The translations under genes and the position numbers were made by a program. DNA of 64,000 bases, taken from the NCBI RefSeq assembly GCF_000002235.5, contig NW_022145609.1:33544630-33608629 (forward strand). The letters are read 5' to 3'. Position 1 is the first letter of the stretch, and each line of letters starts with the position of its first letter. The notes under the pieces are model-generated. The model did no database searches. It saw nothing but the letters and a program-made list of their open reading frames with translations, and was not told the DNA's origin. Shown here piece by piece: positions 1-12,428 of the stretch. This DNA is from Strongylocentrotus purpuratus. Lineage: Eukaryota > Echinodermata > Echinoidea > Camarodonta > Strongylocentrotidae.

Positions 1-563
1 ATAAACATGATGAATCAAGGCAACGAGAGGCCCGAATATCCTCATATTCGTGTATCAAGGTCATGACCGAATATTTCACTTTATATTCGTGTACATTCGG
101 CGGTAAGGCGCCCGCATACCTTAAATCTGTGCTAGTGTGTTGATTACAACATTATGTTTTACCATTTTGAAAATGTCTTGTCCTTGTTTTTCTTACTCGT
201 TCACTAAATCAAGAAACAAATGTGCCCATACGTGTGTACATAGCACTTGACGAGTGCCAGAGTGATGCAAAATAAATAGTTTGTGAAGAATTTAAGATTG
301 GGCGAAACTTTTCATTTCTTAAGAGGGCATCGTGTCGAACAAAAAGTTGAAATAACGGTGCACAAGAGAAATCCTTCGTAGAAAACTGCAACCACAGTGT
401 TGTTGCATAGATTATAGTTAAAGAAAAATGTGTAGTAATGAGGAAGATCACGCGCAAGTATTTGAACGAATGTGGGTTCATGCACGGGATTTTATGGGCT
501 CGTAGCCTTCACAGCATCTCTCAACGTGACAGATCGTCTTTTGCTATTGAATCCTCATTGTTC
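1..563. other. Unassigned AT-rich sequence
   Basis: No gene or known repeat is recognised here. The motif CGAATAT recurs in both orientations at 30-100. An open frame on the minus strand (209-481) has no recognisable domain, no splice context and biased composition, so it is not called as a gene. Confidence 0.4.
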
Positions 564-822
564 CCGGGGGGGGGGGGGTAATTGTCCTCGGGGGTAGTTG
601 TCCTCGGGGGGTAATTTTCCGGGGGTAGTTTTCCGGGGGGTAATTATCCTTGGGGGTAATTGTCCTCGGGGGGTAATTCTCCAGGGGGTAATTTTCCGGG
701 GGGTAATTGTCCTCGGGGGGTAATTCTCCGGGGGGTAATTCTCCGGGGGGTAATTGTCCTTGGGGGGTAGTTTTCCGGGGGTAACTTTCCGGGGGGTGAT
801 TGCCCAGGGGGTAATTGTCCTA
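564..822. repeat. G-rich minisatellite
   Basis: About 16 degenerate copies of a 13-18 bp unit of the form GGGGGGTAATTNTCC follow each other directly. Long proline-rich frames across it on the minus strand are by-products of the repeat. A related array with C-rich strand uppermost lies at 54,110-54,370, so the motif is a dispersed minisatellite family in this genome. Confidence 0.85.
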
Positions 823-825
823 GAA

Positions 826-1490
826 CCGTCGCGAACAGGTAGAGAAGCTCGAGCGCAACATAATGATACCACTTAGGAGACCATAGCTTTCTTTTTAAGA
901 AAGATATTTGCAAATGTAAACAAATGCTTAAAATGACTCTTTTATTGCGCAATATGACAGTATATGCGCGTTTTAATCGTTTTCAACATTGTGCAATAAA
1001 TAAAGATGAGTAACATAAACCGATGTCGCGAACAGGTAGAGAAGCTCGAGCGCAACATAATGATACCACTTAGGAGACCTATACCATTTTTTTAAAGAAA
1101 GATATTTGCAAATGTGATGACAAACTAAAAAATGCTTCCAATGACTCTTTTATTGCGCAATATGATAGTATATACGCGTTTAAATTGTTTTCAAGATTGC
1201 GCAATAAATAAAGATGGAAAAACATAAACCGATGTCGCGAACAGGTAGAGGAGCTCAAGCGCAAAATAATGAATACCACTTTGGAGACCATACCATTCGT
1301 TTTAAGAAAGATATTTGCAAATGTGATGAAAAACTAAAAAAGTGCTTCTGATATGACTCTTTTATTGCGCAATATGACGGTATATGCGCGATTTAATCGT
1401 TTTCAAGATTGCGCAATAAATAAAGATGAACAAAATAAACCGATGTGGCGAACAGGTAGAGGACCTCGAGCGCATAATAATAAATACTAC
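826..1490. repeat. Tandem repeat, unit about 205 bp, 3.3 copies
   Basis: Units begin with GCGAACAGGTAGAG at about 831, 1027, 1236 and 1448. Each contains the block TCTTTTATTGCGCAATATGA and ends with GCAATAAATAAAGATG. Copies differ by scattered substitutions and small indels, so the array is moderately old. It abuts the G-rich minisatellite on its left and a different 210-bp array on its right. Confidence 0.85.
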
Positions 1491-1494
1491 TTAG

Positions 1495-3218
1495 AATATA
1501 ATAATCAACAATCATGTGAGTTTCAGCACATTTAAAGCAAGTAGGAATTAGCGGCGAATGTATTAAAGGCCGAAACACCCTTTTCCGATATACTCTAAAT
1601 GTTATGGGCTACTAACGAAAATATATGTTCTGGACATTGGTTGATATGCGCTCAAATAAGACCTTTTTCAATGTCGACTGCTAGAATGTGTGCACCCCGT
1701 ATTCGATGAGGTATATAAGAATCTACATTTCATGTGAGTTTCAGCACATTTAAAGCAAATGGGAATTAGCAACGAATGTATTAACCCCACCCCCTTCTAT
1801 ATACTCTAGACGTTATATGCGCTATACGTTTAGGTTTGTTCTGGACATTGATTGATATGCGCTCAAAAAAGACCTTTTTAATGTCGGCTGCTAGATTAAG
1901 TGCACCCCGTACTCTATGAGGTATATAAGAATCTACATTTCATGTGAGTTTCAGCACAGTTAAAGCAAATTGGAATTAGCAACGAATGTATTAACCCCAC
2001 CCCTTCTATATACTCTAAACGTTATATGCGCTATACGTTTAGGTTTGTTCTAGACATTGGTTGATATGCGATCAAATAAGGCCTTTTTAATGTCGAATGC
2101 TAGAATGTGTGCACCCCGTTTTCGATGAGGTATATAAGAATCTACATTTCATGTGAGTTTCAGCACATTTAAAGCATATGGGAATTAGCAACGAATGTAT
2201 TAACCCCCACCCCCTTCTATATACTCTAGACGTTATATGCGCTATACGGTTAGGTTTGTTCTGGACATTGATTGATATGCGCTCAAAAAAGACCTTTTTA
2301 ATGTCGGCTGCTAGATTTAGTGCACCCCGTATTCGATGAGATATATAAGAATCTACATTTCATGTGAGTTTCAGCACATTTAAAAAAAAAAAATGGGAAT
2401 TAGCAACGAATGTATTAACCCCCACCCCCTTCTATATACTCTAGACGTTATATGCGCTATACGTTTAGGTTTGTTCTGGACGTTGGTTGATATGCGCTCA
2501 AATAAGACCTTTTTAATGTCGACTGCTAGAATGTGTGCACCCCGTATTCGATGAGGTATATAAGAATCTACATTTCATGTGAGTTTCAACACATTTAAAG
2601 CAAATGGGAATTAGCAACGAATGTATTAACCCACACCCCCTTCTATATACTCTAGACGTTATATGCGCTATACGTTTAGGTTTGTTCTGGATGTTGGTTG
2701 ATATGCGCTCAAATAAGACCTTTTTAATGTCGACTGCTACAACTTGTGCACCTCGGTTTCGCTGAAGTATATAATAATCTACATTTCATGTGAGTTTCAG
2801 CACATTTAAAGCAAGTGAGAATTAGCGGGGAATGTATTGAAGGCCGAAACCCCATTCACCGATATACTCTACATGTTATGCGCTACTAATGAAAATATAC
2901 GTTTTGGACATTGGTTGATATGCGCTCAAATAAGACCTTTTTCAATGTCAGTTGCTATAATTTGTGCACCCCGTATTCAATGAGGTATATAATAATCTAC
3001 ATCTCTTGTGAGTTTCAGCACATTTAAAGCAAATGGGAATCAGCAACGAATGTATTAACCCCCACCCCTTCTATATACTCTAGGCGTTATACGCGCTATA
3101 CGTTTATGTTTGTTCTGGACATTGGTTGAAATGCGCTCAAATAAGACCTTTTTAATGTCGGCTGCTAGAATTTGTGCACCCCGTATTCGATGAGGTATAT
3201 AATAATCTACATTTCACC
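1495..3218. repeat. Tandem repeat, unit about 210 bp, 8 copies
   Basis: Eight units start with GTGAGTTTCAGCACA at about 1515, 1734, 1946, 2153, 2370, 2580, 2790 and 3008. Shared internal blocks include TTGATATGCGCTCAAA and TGCACCCCGTATTCGATGAG. Units 2-6 are very alike while units 1, 7 and 8 are more diverged, the usual pattern of central homogenisation in a satellite. It is non-coding. Confidence 0.9.
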
Positions 3219-3701
3219 CTTCAGTGCCTAAGCGCTTTATGTTATGAACTAAATTTAAGGGGCCCATAAGAGGTAATTTATGTCCGTTTCTTGCGTTTGC
3301 AATGTCCAGTGATACTACTTCCTACTGACAAAGTTTAGTGCATGGGCTAGATGGTGTGAGATCGAAAAGATGTTGGGTTCTGTTTCAGAAGCTCTGGGAG
3401 CTATAATATACACACGGCCACACGAGATAATACTAATACCAGGAGACTGGCAACCATCTTTCCATCGATTGTATGAGTAACTACGAGGGGTTAAATTTTG
3501 TGATCGGAGATCAGTTAGTGTATGTATGTTTGTATTTGTGTTACTAAATTATTTCCCATATCCTCTTCCTATTTAAAAAAAAAAAAATCTAGTAATTTAA
3601 ATATTACGAATAGTATTTGTTAATACAATCAATTGAGACAGACTTTTACAAAAGCCCGGCCTTCCTTTTTAAAAAAAATAATACTTTCATTAATGTACAT
3701 A
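3219..3701. other. Unassigned spacer
   Basis: Nothing coding or repetitive was recognised between the 210-bp array and the next inverted-repeat element. It holds short A runs only. Confidence 0.4.
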
Positions 3702-4598
3702 CACTGTAAAAAAGAATTTGTTCATTGGTAATTTTTACGTATTTTTTCCATGTAGAATTTACTTGAAAACATTAGTTTTGCCACTTACGCACTAAATTTA
3801 AGTCTTGCTAACTCAAACTTTCAATTTAGTAGAACATACGTGGAATATTTAAGTAAAATCAAATACATAAGAACTTTAAGTAATTTCAGCTTGTATTAAT
3901 TTAGTAATTTTAACTCAAAATCAGAAATTATACGTATTACTCAAACAATTTATGTTGATTATTCTTATCTTTTTAAAGTAAGGACCGATGCAGTGCGTAA
4001 TAGAAATATTTACATAATTTATGATCATTCATGAAGACCAACTTAAACTCTTTTTTAAATAAAACAATTCTTTTTTGTGGTTGAATGAAAATTTAAGGAC
4101 TTTAAAACATTTACTAATTCATTTAACATGGCTTAGCAAAGACAAGACAATTTTTAATTGTTATCCAGTTCAAAACAAATCAAAACTTTATATTTCAGGA
4201 AATTGTCAACCAATTTTCCTTTTAAGATGCTACGATCAAGTATATATAAAATTTGGAGCCTTTCAATATGTGTCGAATTGAAGCGTATGTAATAGTTTGT
4301 GATGGTGGTAGATATATGTATATATATACGGTATGATTAGTGGATGTTACTTGATAGATTAGATGGGTACCAAATCGTGCAATATGTAATCCTATCATAG
4401 CTTTTTTTTAATTATCTAAAATGATTATAATACTTAAATTATTTACGTTAATGTAACTCGATTTAACTGAGTAAAAATTTATTCAGCAAAATAAGTAAAT
4501 TCTACTTAAGATGCCGTAGGTAATATTTACTTAATAAAAATAAGGCAATTCTTTTCCTCAATTTTATTGAGTTATTTCGACTATTATTTTTTACAGTG
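3702..4598. mobile_element. Non-autonomous TIR element flanked by TA
   Basis: The element starts CACTGTAAAAAA and ends TTTTTTACAGTG, with a TA dinucleotide immediately outside each end (3700-3701 and 4599-4600), as expected for a TA target-site duplication. Imperfect complementarity continues inward: GTAGAATTTACTT near 3762 is matched by AAGTAAATTCTAC near 4493. No transposase frame is visible, so it is a 0.9-kb non-autonomous DNA element. A TA site is typical of the Tc1/mariner group; the family is inferred. Confidence 0.7.
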
Positions 4599-4856
4599 TA
4601 GATTTTTACCCTTATTCTTCTTGTCATCTCTGCTTATGTTATTCTCATGTTATATATTGACATTATTTTGTAATTTTATGTTTTTTTACGTTTGTTTATT
4701 TCAAATAAATGTATTGAATAAAGTGAACTTAACTTGAAATGGGTGACTTTTCCAGGAAAGGCTCTTGGCTTACAATAAAATCTTATTCCACCAACAATTG
4801 ATTCTTTTTTATTTAAAAGAAAGAAGTAAATTTATGTTAGCTTGAAAAGAAACACA

Positions 4857-6300
4857 TTAATGTGATATATAGAGTAAAATTAATAAAAATGTAAACATTT
4901 GTACTTGAATTACTTCCTTCTTCAATACACCCATAGGTGGAGTGAAATGAAGACCAATATTGATGATTGGAAAAATTAGACAAAAATGCAATGAACACAT
5001 ATATCCAAGATTTAAAGCTAGAAACTTAAGTTTATTAAGTTTTGGAATATCTGTGTAAACATAAAGCGCATAAGACAAAGGAAACCGGCAAAGATAACTA
5101 CTGTGCATTTTAAAAAAACCTTTAAATTCTGTACAGTAAATGAGCGATTCGGAGAGTCAGTTTACTAAAAACACACAAGTAATAGTTATCTTAGACGCAT
5201 TCATCAAATAATCTCAACCCACTCCTCAAGTCTCTATACCAATGATGTGACAAAATATTAAATTAATCTGTTTTGAAAGATGAAAATACATAGTTGCGGA
5301 TAGATGACTTGACTTTACGAGTGGTGGTTAGAAGTTAATAACCGAAGTATAACATGAATAATCGCGATCAATCACAAGAAAGACATATACTTATCACAAT
5401 ACGTTTATACAATGAATATGCATATGATATATTTCAATACACGAATTAGGTGGAATAAAATGAAGCCTCAATGTGATCACTTAAACCAATAAAAAGGATA
5501 GGAAAAATCTCACAAAAATGCAATGAACACGTTTAAGGGCCATTTACGCTTGCAACCCAACACGCCAAAAGAAGACAAACCGGTGTAAGACCGCGATCTT
5601 TCAGTAATGTTTGCTAGACAGCTACGCAAAACTGCCAAAGATGCTAAGCCAGAAACATTCCAAGCCGGAGTGTGATTTGTGTAATGTCCGCGTGATATGT
5701 GGTAATGTTTGGTAATGTAAACTGTAGCAACTGAAACATAGCGATGTTTAGCACGTGACCTTCAGCACTTCAGGGTCAAAGGTTGGGAAGACCACACGTG
5801 CGCATTACCAACCAAACACGCCAAAACAACACTGAGCATAAGTATAAATGGCAGCGCAAAACATCGTGATCTTTTTAAATGAAAGCAAGTAACTAACAGA
5901 TTTGGAATATATGTGTGAACATGAAGCACATTAGACAAAGGGGGTCAAATGAAACTGGCAACGATACGTATTGTGCTTTTGGACAACCTTTCCCTTTTTA
6001 TACAGTAGATGAGCGTTTCGGACAGTCAGTTATCTAAAAAGAATCAACAAAATAATTATCTACGACTCATTCCTGAAATAGCCTCAACCCACTCCCCAAG
6101 ACTCTACCCCGATGATGTGACAAAATATTTAAGTATTCGGTTTTGGAAGACGAAAAAACTCAGTTGCGGATAGATAGCTTGTCTTTACAAGTGGAGGTTA
6201 CAGAGTTCATAACCGCTGTATAACATGAATAATCGTGATTGAAGCACAGGAAAGAGATATAATATCATTCTCATACATCGAATACGTAAATACAATAATG
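4857..6300. repeat. Diverged tandem duplication, unit about 860 bp
   Basis: The stretch from about 5035 to 5420 matches about 5895 to 6290 with scattered changes. Examples are AACCCACTCC near 5216 and 6087, TGATGTGACAAAATATT near 5245 and 6114, and GTTGCGGATAGAT near 5293 and 6165. A further pair of similar blocks lies at 4920-5000 and 5435-5530. No conserved reading frame was seen across the copies, so it appears to be old non-coding duplication. Confidence 0.7.
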
Positions 6301-6419
6301 TATGTGCTATAGGTGAAAGACATTGTTTTAAATAATGAAAATACATACTTTCTGCTGCAGTAGCTGCCAGCGGTGACCAAAACGAATTTCCTTATTTTTT
6401 GTGTCAGCAAGACAATCTG

Positions 6420-8100
6420 CGTATGTTATTTATTTATTATAGTTTTATTTCAACAGGGTGGTCTCATTTCAAGTCCATTTCTGGACCTGCTCTCCCAGAG
6501 AGCCCTGCATTCACACAAAACATGAACAATAAAAACATGAATTCAAAACATACAGACAAAGGTAAAAATATACATGGCGTATACAACAATTCAACTCAAA
6601 TTGATATAGATAAGAGAAAGGAAAACAAATAAAGATTAAACATAGGTAACATAAAAACACACAATCATTAACAATTATAAGGACAAAAATACATCTATCA
6701 TATTGAGAAAACTAAATAAAATGTAATTGATAAAGGTCATATCAACGTAAAAAGATGTTTACAAGAGAAAGTGAAAAGCTTGAACATTCTTTTTAAAGCT
6801 TTGCAGAGACTTTTTAAAATGATATTACAGGGTAATTTATTGTATAATTTAGCCCCTGAAACCGCTAAGGTTTTCATTTTTAATATTTGTTTTACATTTT
6901 GGAATGAATAATGGACTGTCTAGAGTAGAATATAATACAGGTCTTTTACTTATACATGGATTTGGATATGGTGGTGATAGGACGTTTATGATTTTAAAAA
7001 TCAAGATGCATTTCTGATATTTTATTCTTTCCTCAACTGACTGCCAATTCAATTTACACATTAAAACATTTTGGGGTGTAAAATATTTGGCACGAAGAAC
7101 TAATCGTGCATATCTATTTTTAAAATTGTGACAACTTTGTTATATTTCCCCATACTGAATTACAGTACTTTAAATGCGGTAGGATAAGAGAATAGTATAA
7201 TGTAATTAGAGTTTTAAGAGTACTATAATGGCGTATACGTCTAATGCAGGCAATCGTACCCGATACTTTCTTAACAACTTCTCTTATGCTTACGGACTTT
7301 TATCCGTAAGCATCCGCAGCTACCGTAAGTGGCCGTGTGACTGTGCCATATTGGCACAGTCACACGGCCACTTACGGTAGCTGCGGATGCTTACGGATAA
7401 AAGTCCGTAAGCATCCGCAAGGATCCGTATCATCCGTAAGCATCCGTATCCATCCGTAATTCAATCCGCAGGATCCGCAGACATACCCAGATCCGCAGCG
7501 GAATTTTGAAAATCTCAAAATTTTGCTGCGGATGAAATATACGTAAGCATCCGCAGGTCCGTAACATGGCCGTGTGACTGTAGCATAACATGAAGCGACC
7601 ATGTTAGACATTTGTTTAGTGTTGCACCTAGATATTTCATACTTTCGACTGAGTAGAGTACATTATCACTGAAATGAATTCAAAAATTATTATTTTGAAT
7701 TTTTTTTTTTTACAACCCAAGAGTATTGTTTTGGTTTTATTTGCATTTAAAAACAGTCCATTGTATTTAAGCCATTTCAAGATACTAGAAAAGTCTTTTA
7801 GGGGATGCATTCACAAACTTTGTAATCTTTCCATGATGAAACACTGCCGTTCCATCCGCAGGAAATCTTGTCTTAGAATGGAGTTGCAGGTTACAAATAT
7901 CATTCACATAGAGGCAAACATTAATGGCCCTAGTATTGATCCTTGTGGAATTCCTGATTTCACAGTTATAAAATTTCTTTTCGTCTTTTGCAAGAATACA
8001 CATTGTTGCCTATTGGATAGATACCACTCGAACCACTTAATTTCAACTCCCCCAATACCACACAATAACTTTTTCTAAATAATCAACGGATGTGTACTTA
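6420..8100 (-). mobile_element. LINE remnant (reverse transcriptase), CR1/L2-like
   Basis: On the minus strand, 7,963-7,925 encodes the reverse-transcriptase motif SGIPQGSILGPLM and, further on, ADGTAVFHHGK corresponds to the YADDT active-site block. NGLFLNANKTKTILLG follows near 7,745. The thumb-type block LNWQSVEERIKYQKCILIFK lies at about 7,050-6,990. The frame is broken in several places and the 5' part is missing. The 3' end near 6,430 ends in an ATTT-type simple tail. The copy is interrupted at about 7,262-7,620 by a palindromic insertion. Assignment to the CR1/L2 side is from general motif resemblance only. Confidence 0.75.
7262..7620. repeat. Palindromic insertion with 63-bp hairpin arms
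   Basis: Positions 7,286-7,414 form a hairpin with 63-nt arms that match base for base around a 3-nt loop (7,349-7,351). Beyond it, to about 7,600, the short unit CCGTAAGCATCCG and relatives recur, and GGCCGTGTGACTGT reappears at 7,569-7,582. The block sits inside a LINE remnant, so it arrived after that LINE. It is probably a foldback-type non-autonomous element. Confidence 0.75.
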
Positions 8101-8539
8101 TGAATAGGTCCATGTTTATATTTATAAAGTAGCTTTTTTCAGCTACTATATAAATATGAACTGCGCTTAATACAAAGTATCATAATATGATACTTTGTAT
8201 AATATTATTATAACCCCGGCTGTAGCTTAAAGAAGTTTCGCCTAATCTATGTATAGCATTTTTGCATACATTAATTGAACACATTTGAATAACTGAAATG
8301 TAATAAACCCCAAAGTTATCTTTTGAAATTAGGTACGAGTCATGAAATTACATTGTGAAAGAGATTGGTCGGTAATTAATTGCAAAGGGTGAATGAGAAA
8401 CAAGAAATTACATAAACAGTCAGGTGTTGGAATAATTACAATAGAAAGAAAGAAAATCGATCATGCTGAAAATCACATGTACTCCAAACAAAATGGGACT
8501 ACACACACCTGTGTCATGAAAGCTTTGGTCTATGAGTCT

Positions 8540-8985
8540 TATGGGGCTTTCACATATACACTCCGGGGCCCGTACGGCGAGTAAAAACAGACATTTTGGG
8601 AATTTTCGGCCGGTGTCCGGCTGGTTGCCGTAAAGTTCCTACAGGCGCCGGGACAGTTTTTTAAGCCGTACGGGCGCCATGGTGCTGAATTGGCTGCTCC
8701 CAATTCTCCCGGCGTTTTTATCTGACCGTTAGGCCGTAGAAAGCCTGTAAAGGGCTCGTAGGGCACCTTATGGGTCCCGTGCGGGCTCCGGACGGTGGCC
8801 AGACGGGCCCCTCACGATTTTGGGGGTCAATTCTCATGAAAAATCTTTACGGGCGCCTTGCGGTGCTCAAGGGCCCCTCAAGAGCCCCGGGTGATATGCA
8901 CAACAATATGCGTCTGCCGTCCGGGGGCCATTTAAAATGAATATTGCCCGTGCGGGTCCCTCACGGAGGCATCTCGAAATGTACA
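8540..8985. repeat. GC-rich island of TACGGGC-type repeats
   Basis: Abruptly GC-rich sequence in AT-rich surroundings, built of variants of CCCGTACGG, TACGGGCGCC and GGGCCCCTCA in both orientations. The 75-residue frame on the minus strand has repeat composition and no domain. It is likely a dispersed repeat or a non-autonomous element; boundaries are approximate. Confidence 0.55.
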
Positions 8986-9254
8986 ACGCAGTTTTAAATA
9001 CAGGAGATGCGGATACCAGAGGACACCTAAAGAGTGAGTCAGAAAAAATGTGCCACTTTTTAAAAGTTGTATTGTTTGAAGTATGAATATTTAATCATGA
9101 GTTTCATGATTTGTCTTGATAGAGTTATCCTCCCATTACATTAAGGTAACATTTTCCTTTGAATCTCTGCCAGATTACAAGAATAACATTGAGTGACCAG
9201 CATTCCGTAATACTTATAATACAACATATATATAAAAAATAACTCTGCTCAAAT

Positions 9255-9624
9255 TGATATTTAAAGGTAAAGACCAGTATTGGAAACGCCCCAATTTCAA
9301 AAAATGAAATGGAAGCTCTCATTACCAATCATGTGAAAAAATATGTTTTGACTAATACATGATGATAAAAAATTTGCCGGGAAACCGCCTACTAATTCAT
9401 ATATTTGGTAAATTTGTTTCTCTCATAGGGTAGTCCCATATACATCTTTCTGTGTATAGTGCTTGTAACTTTACAAAGAATGGGCCAAATTTCTTATCAT
9501 TTTGATGATTCCAGAACCTTGCAGATGCTAGATGCTAGATGATCAACCTTTTCTGATCGATTCCACAACGTTTCTTTTACAATGCAATCGCATGACCATA
9601 ACTGGTCTTTACCTTTAAATATCG
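9255..9624. mobile_element. MITE with TTAA-type ends
   Basis: The left end reads TTTAAAGGTAAAGACCAGT and the right end ACTGGTCTTTACCTTTAAA, forming terminal inverted repeats of about 20-25 bp around 370 bp of non-coding DNA. TTAA occurs at both edges. A diverged relative of the right half lies at 53,195-53,400, so this is a repeat family. Confidence 0.7.
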
Positions 9625-10480
9625 ATGTTGACGAAAGATTCGTCATACATTATATAGTAACTCATTCATTTATTTGAGTATGGACAGCGGTAAACATGTA
9701 CGATCGTGTGTTTTTGTGAACTAGTTTTAAAGGCAGATTTTAAAGAAAAAAACGACTACTAGATAAGAAATCCTTAATAATAACTAAAAGTCTCGAGGAT
9801 TCACCAGTGTGCTATAAATCAGATCTCTTTCTTTTTTTAAACTTGCTCTATTTACATTTAGACAAAAATTTTCATTGTAATTCAGTTGATTTCTTTACAT
9901 TTACAATCATTTATTTATATAACATGTCTTGAAAGAGTGCTGACTATGCTGACATCAAAGCAAAAAAAAGGATACACCAAACGACCTGTTTATTACAAAA
10001 TAAAGTATAATTTAAGATATTTCCTTAGCCTGTAGGGGTAAAGTGCTTTCATTGCCGAAGTGTAAGAGACCTGAAGAGCCTATATTACATATTAAAAGCA
10101 GAAGGTAAGGAATCCTGTTATGGATAATAGTGCCTTAATTGCCGACAACAATTACAAAAGAAGAAGGACCAACAGACCCATGGAAAATATATTACAAACT
10201 TAAGTGATACAAAAAAACTTTCATTAGTTGTGGTTATTGTAACATATATTTTAAGCTTCTACCAATCTTGACATTTAGTCGGCAAGCTTTCATCCACTAA
10301 AAGTTGAAGTTTATATAAATTATTTCATTAGAGATAATAGTGCTTTAATTGTCGACAATAATTAAGACTTGAAAACATACCAAGAAAACTTGGGCCTATT
10401 TTTACAAACCAAAAGTAAAGTTATAGGAATTTTGTTAGAGATAATGGAGCTTAGCAGAGATTGTTATTGATCCAATGAGA
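9625..10480 (-). other. Downstream/3' UTR region of the receptor gene
   Basis: This AT-rich stretch follows the stop codon at 10,481-10,483. It contains a loose repeat of about 210 bp around GATAATAGTGC (10,124; 10,332; 10,440). Possible polyadenylation hexamers on the minus strand are ATTAAA at 10,349-10,344 and AATAAA at 9,994-9,989. No transcript end can be fixed from sequence alone. Confidence 0.35.
9989..9994 (-). terminator. Candidate polyadenylation signal AATAAA
   Basis: AATAAA on the minus strand lies about 490 bases past the stop codon of the receptor. It is a guess based on the hexamer; ATTAAA at 10,349-10,344 is an alternative. Confidence 0.25.
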
Positions 10481-10834
10481 TTAGATTTTGCTTTCGTCAG
10501 AGTGTTCAGTGGAAGTGCCAAAGTCGAGGCCATGATATGCGGGATTGGAGACTGACGCTGACAGTGAAGAGTCTGCGCCATTTGAAACTCCAGTTAGACT
10601 CTCCTCGCCAACGCTGTACTTCTTCACACGTTTGCTGCTGAAGAACTTAGAGATGGTAGTCAGGCTATCAGAAGCTGATGAGACTCGTCTTCCACCACTC
10701 TGCGTACTTTCTCCATCGCACCAGGAGCAGGTCAAACCCCATTGCTGACGGATTAGAGGCTTTCGCACACAGTAGAGGATGAAGATGAAGAGACCTTGGA
10801 AGGAGTTGAACATGATGAATAGGGCCTGGACAAC
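10481..10834 (-). CDS. Last exon: TM7 and cytoplasmic tail
   Basis: Acceptor CTCCAG ends at 10,835 and the frame runs to a stop at 10,481. It opens with helix 7, [20 protein letters not shown], whose FNSxQGxFIF core is a hallmark of adhesion/secretin-type receptors. The tail of roughly 90 residues has a basic start (RKPLIRQQW), serine clusters, and [10 protein letters not shown], an NPxY-type sequence known elsewhere as an endocytosis or PTB-binding signal. Phase 0 entry matches the previous exon. Confidence 0.93.
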   Translation of the reverse strand, partial: VVQALFIMFNSFQGLFIFILYCVRKPLIRQQWGLTCSWCDGESTQSGGRRVSSASDSLTTISKFFSSKRVKKYSVGEESLTGVSNGADSSLSASVSNPAYHGLDFGTSTEHSDESKI

Positions 10835-12385
10835 CTGGAGAAGAGACAATGGATCAAATTCCTGTTGACTTTGGAGCATTTACAGTTTGTCCCAATTATT
10901 TTACAAAGTCCTCGATTATCGTAATTAATGGAGAAAGCGATAACCTAAATCAGAACAAAATGATGAGAAGGAGAAATGTATTTTATTCCCCCCACGTTTT
11001 AACGTTTATTGTATGAATATATTTGCAGTCTGTAAAAAGGCACGTTTATTTTTTAATCGGCTCAAGAATTCTTTCGGGGGTGGAGGGGGGGGGGGGAATT
11101 ATATTGTTCATATAAATTACCATACAAAATACTTTTGTGTGTGTTTCCTTGATGATGTCTCATTCTGATGACCAGGTTTTACAAAAAAAATTTAAGCAAG
11201 AAATTTTGAAACTTTCTAATTGGTTTTTATATAATAAATTGGTTTTAAATTGTGATAAAACAAAGTTTATGGTTTTTACAAATAGAAATATTGATTTAAA
11301 CAACATTCACTTACGAGTAAATGATCATAATTTTGAACGTGTAGATAATCTTAAGTTTTTAGGTATTGTAATTAATCATAAATTGAAGTGGCATGGGCAT
11401 ATAAATGTGGTGTGCAATAAAATAGCAAAAAATATTGGTATTTTATATAAAGTTCATTTTTATCCCTTAAATATTTTGAAAATGTTGTATCATACTTTAA
11501 TAACACCATATTTTAATTACTGTATAGTTGCATGGGCAAATTTTAATAAAAATGATATGTTTAGGTTACTTAAGCTTCAAAAGAAAGCAATACGCATTAT
11601 AACTCATTCCCAATATTATGCTCACTGTAATCCTTTATTTTGTAAACTTGGAATTTCGAATGTAATCGATATGCATAATTTTTATATTGCAGTTTTCATG
11701 TTTTCATGGCAACTTGCCTACCTTTTTATCTACATGTTTTAACTTAAATTGTGACGTGCATAATTTTAATACTAGAAATGCCCTAAATTATCACCTTCCC
11801 AAGATTAGAACGACTTGCATAAAAAATTCACTATTTTTAAAGGACCATTAATATGGAATAGTATACCTCAGAAAATTAAAAAATGCAAAACCCTCAATCT
11901 TTTTAAAATCGAATATAAACAATTTTTGTTAAACAAGTATAATAATCAGTATCAATAGTATCGGCCAATGTTTGACATTTTTTTTAATATACTCTGATCG
12001 TGCATGATAATAAGTTTTAATATGTTCTTTGTTTTTTGTTCTGTTCTTTTGTTCTTGTTTTCATGTATGTGTGTTTTTAGGGGTAGGCTTTTATATAAGG
12101 AACTTCCCTCCTTTCTGCCTATCCCAAATGCTCTTATAAATTTCCATTGTATTTGTCATCACTTTCTTGTGTCTTTTTATATTTATAACTCCATTCTGTA
12201 TTTGTATATTTTAAATGTTTTTATGAAGAGTATTGAATAAACTTTGAATTTGAATTTGAATTGAAGCAAATATTTGGTCTATCTCTTGGCGCATTCTTGA
12301 AACAAAAACATCCATTATTTGTAAACCTTTCTTGGTCTAATAATTTCTTCCATGGCTGAATATACTCATACACACACACACACAA

Positions 12386-12428
<43 letters not shown>

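Noticed and set aside
555-952. Proline-rich frames across the G-rich minisatellite
   Set aside because: The sequence is a short tandem repeat in all frames; length is due to repeat composition.
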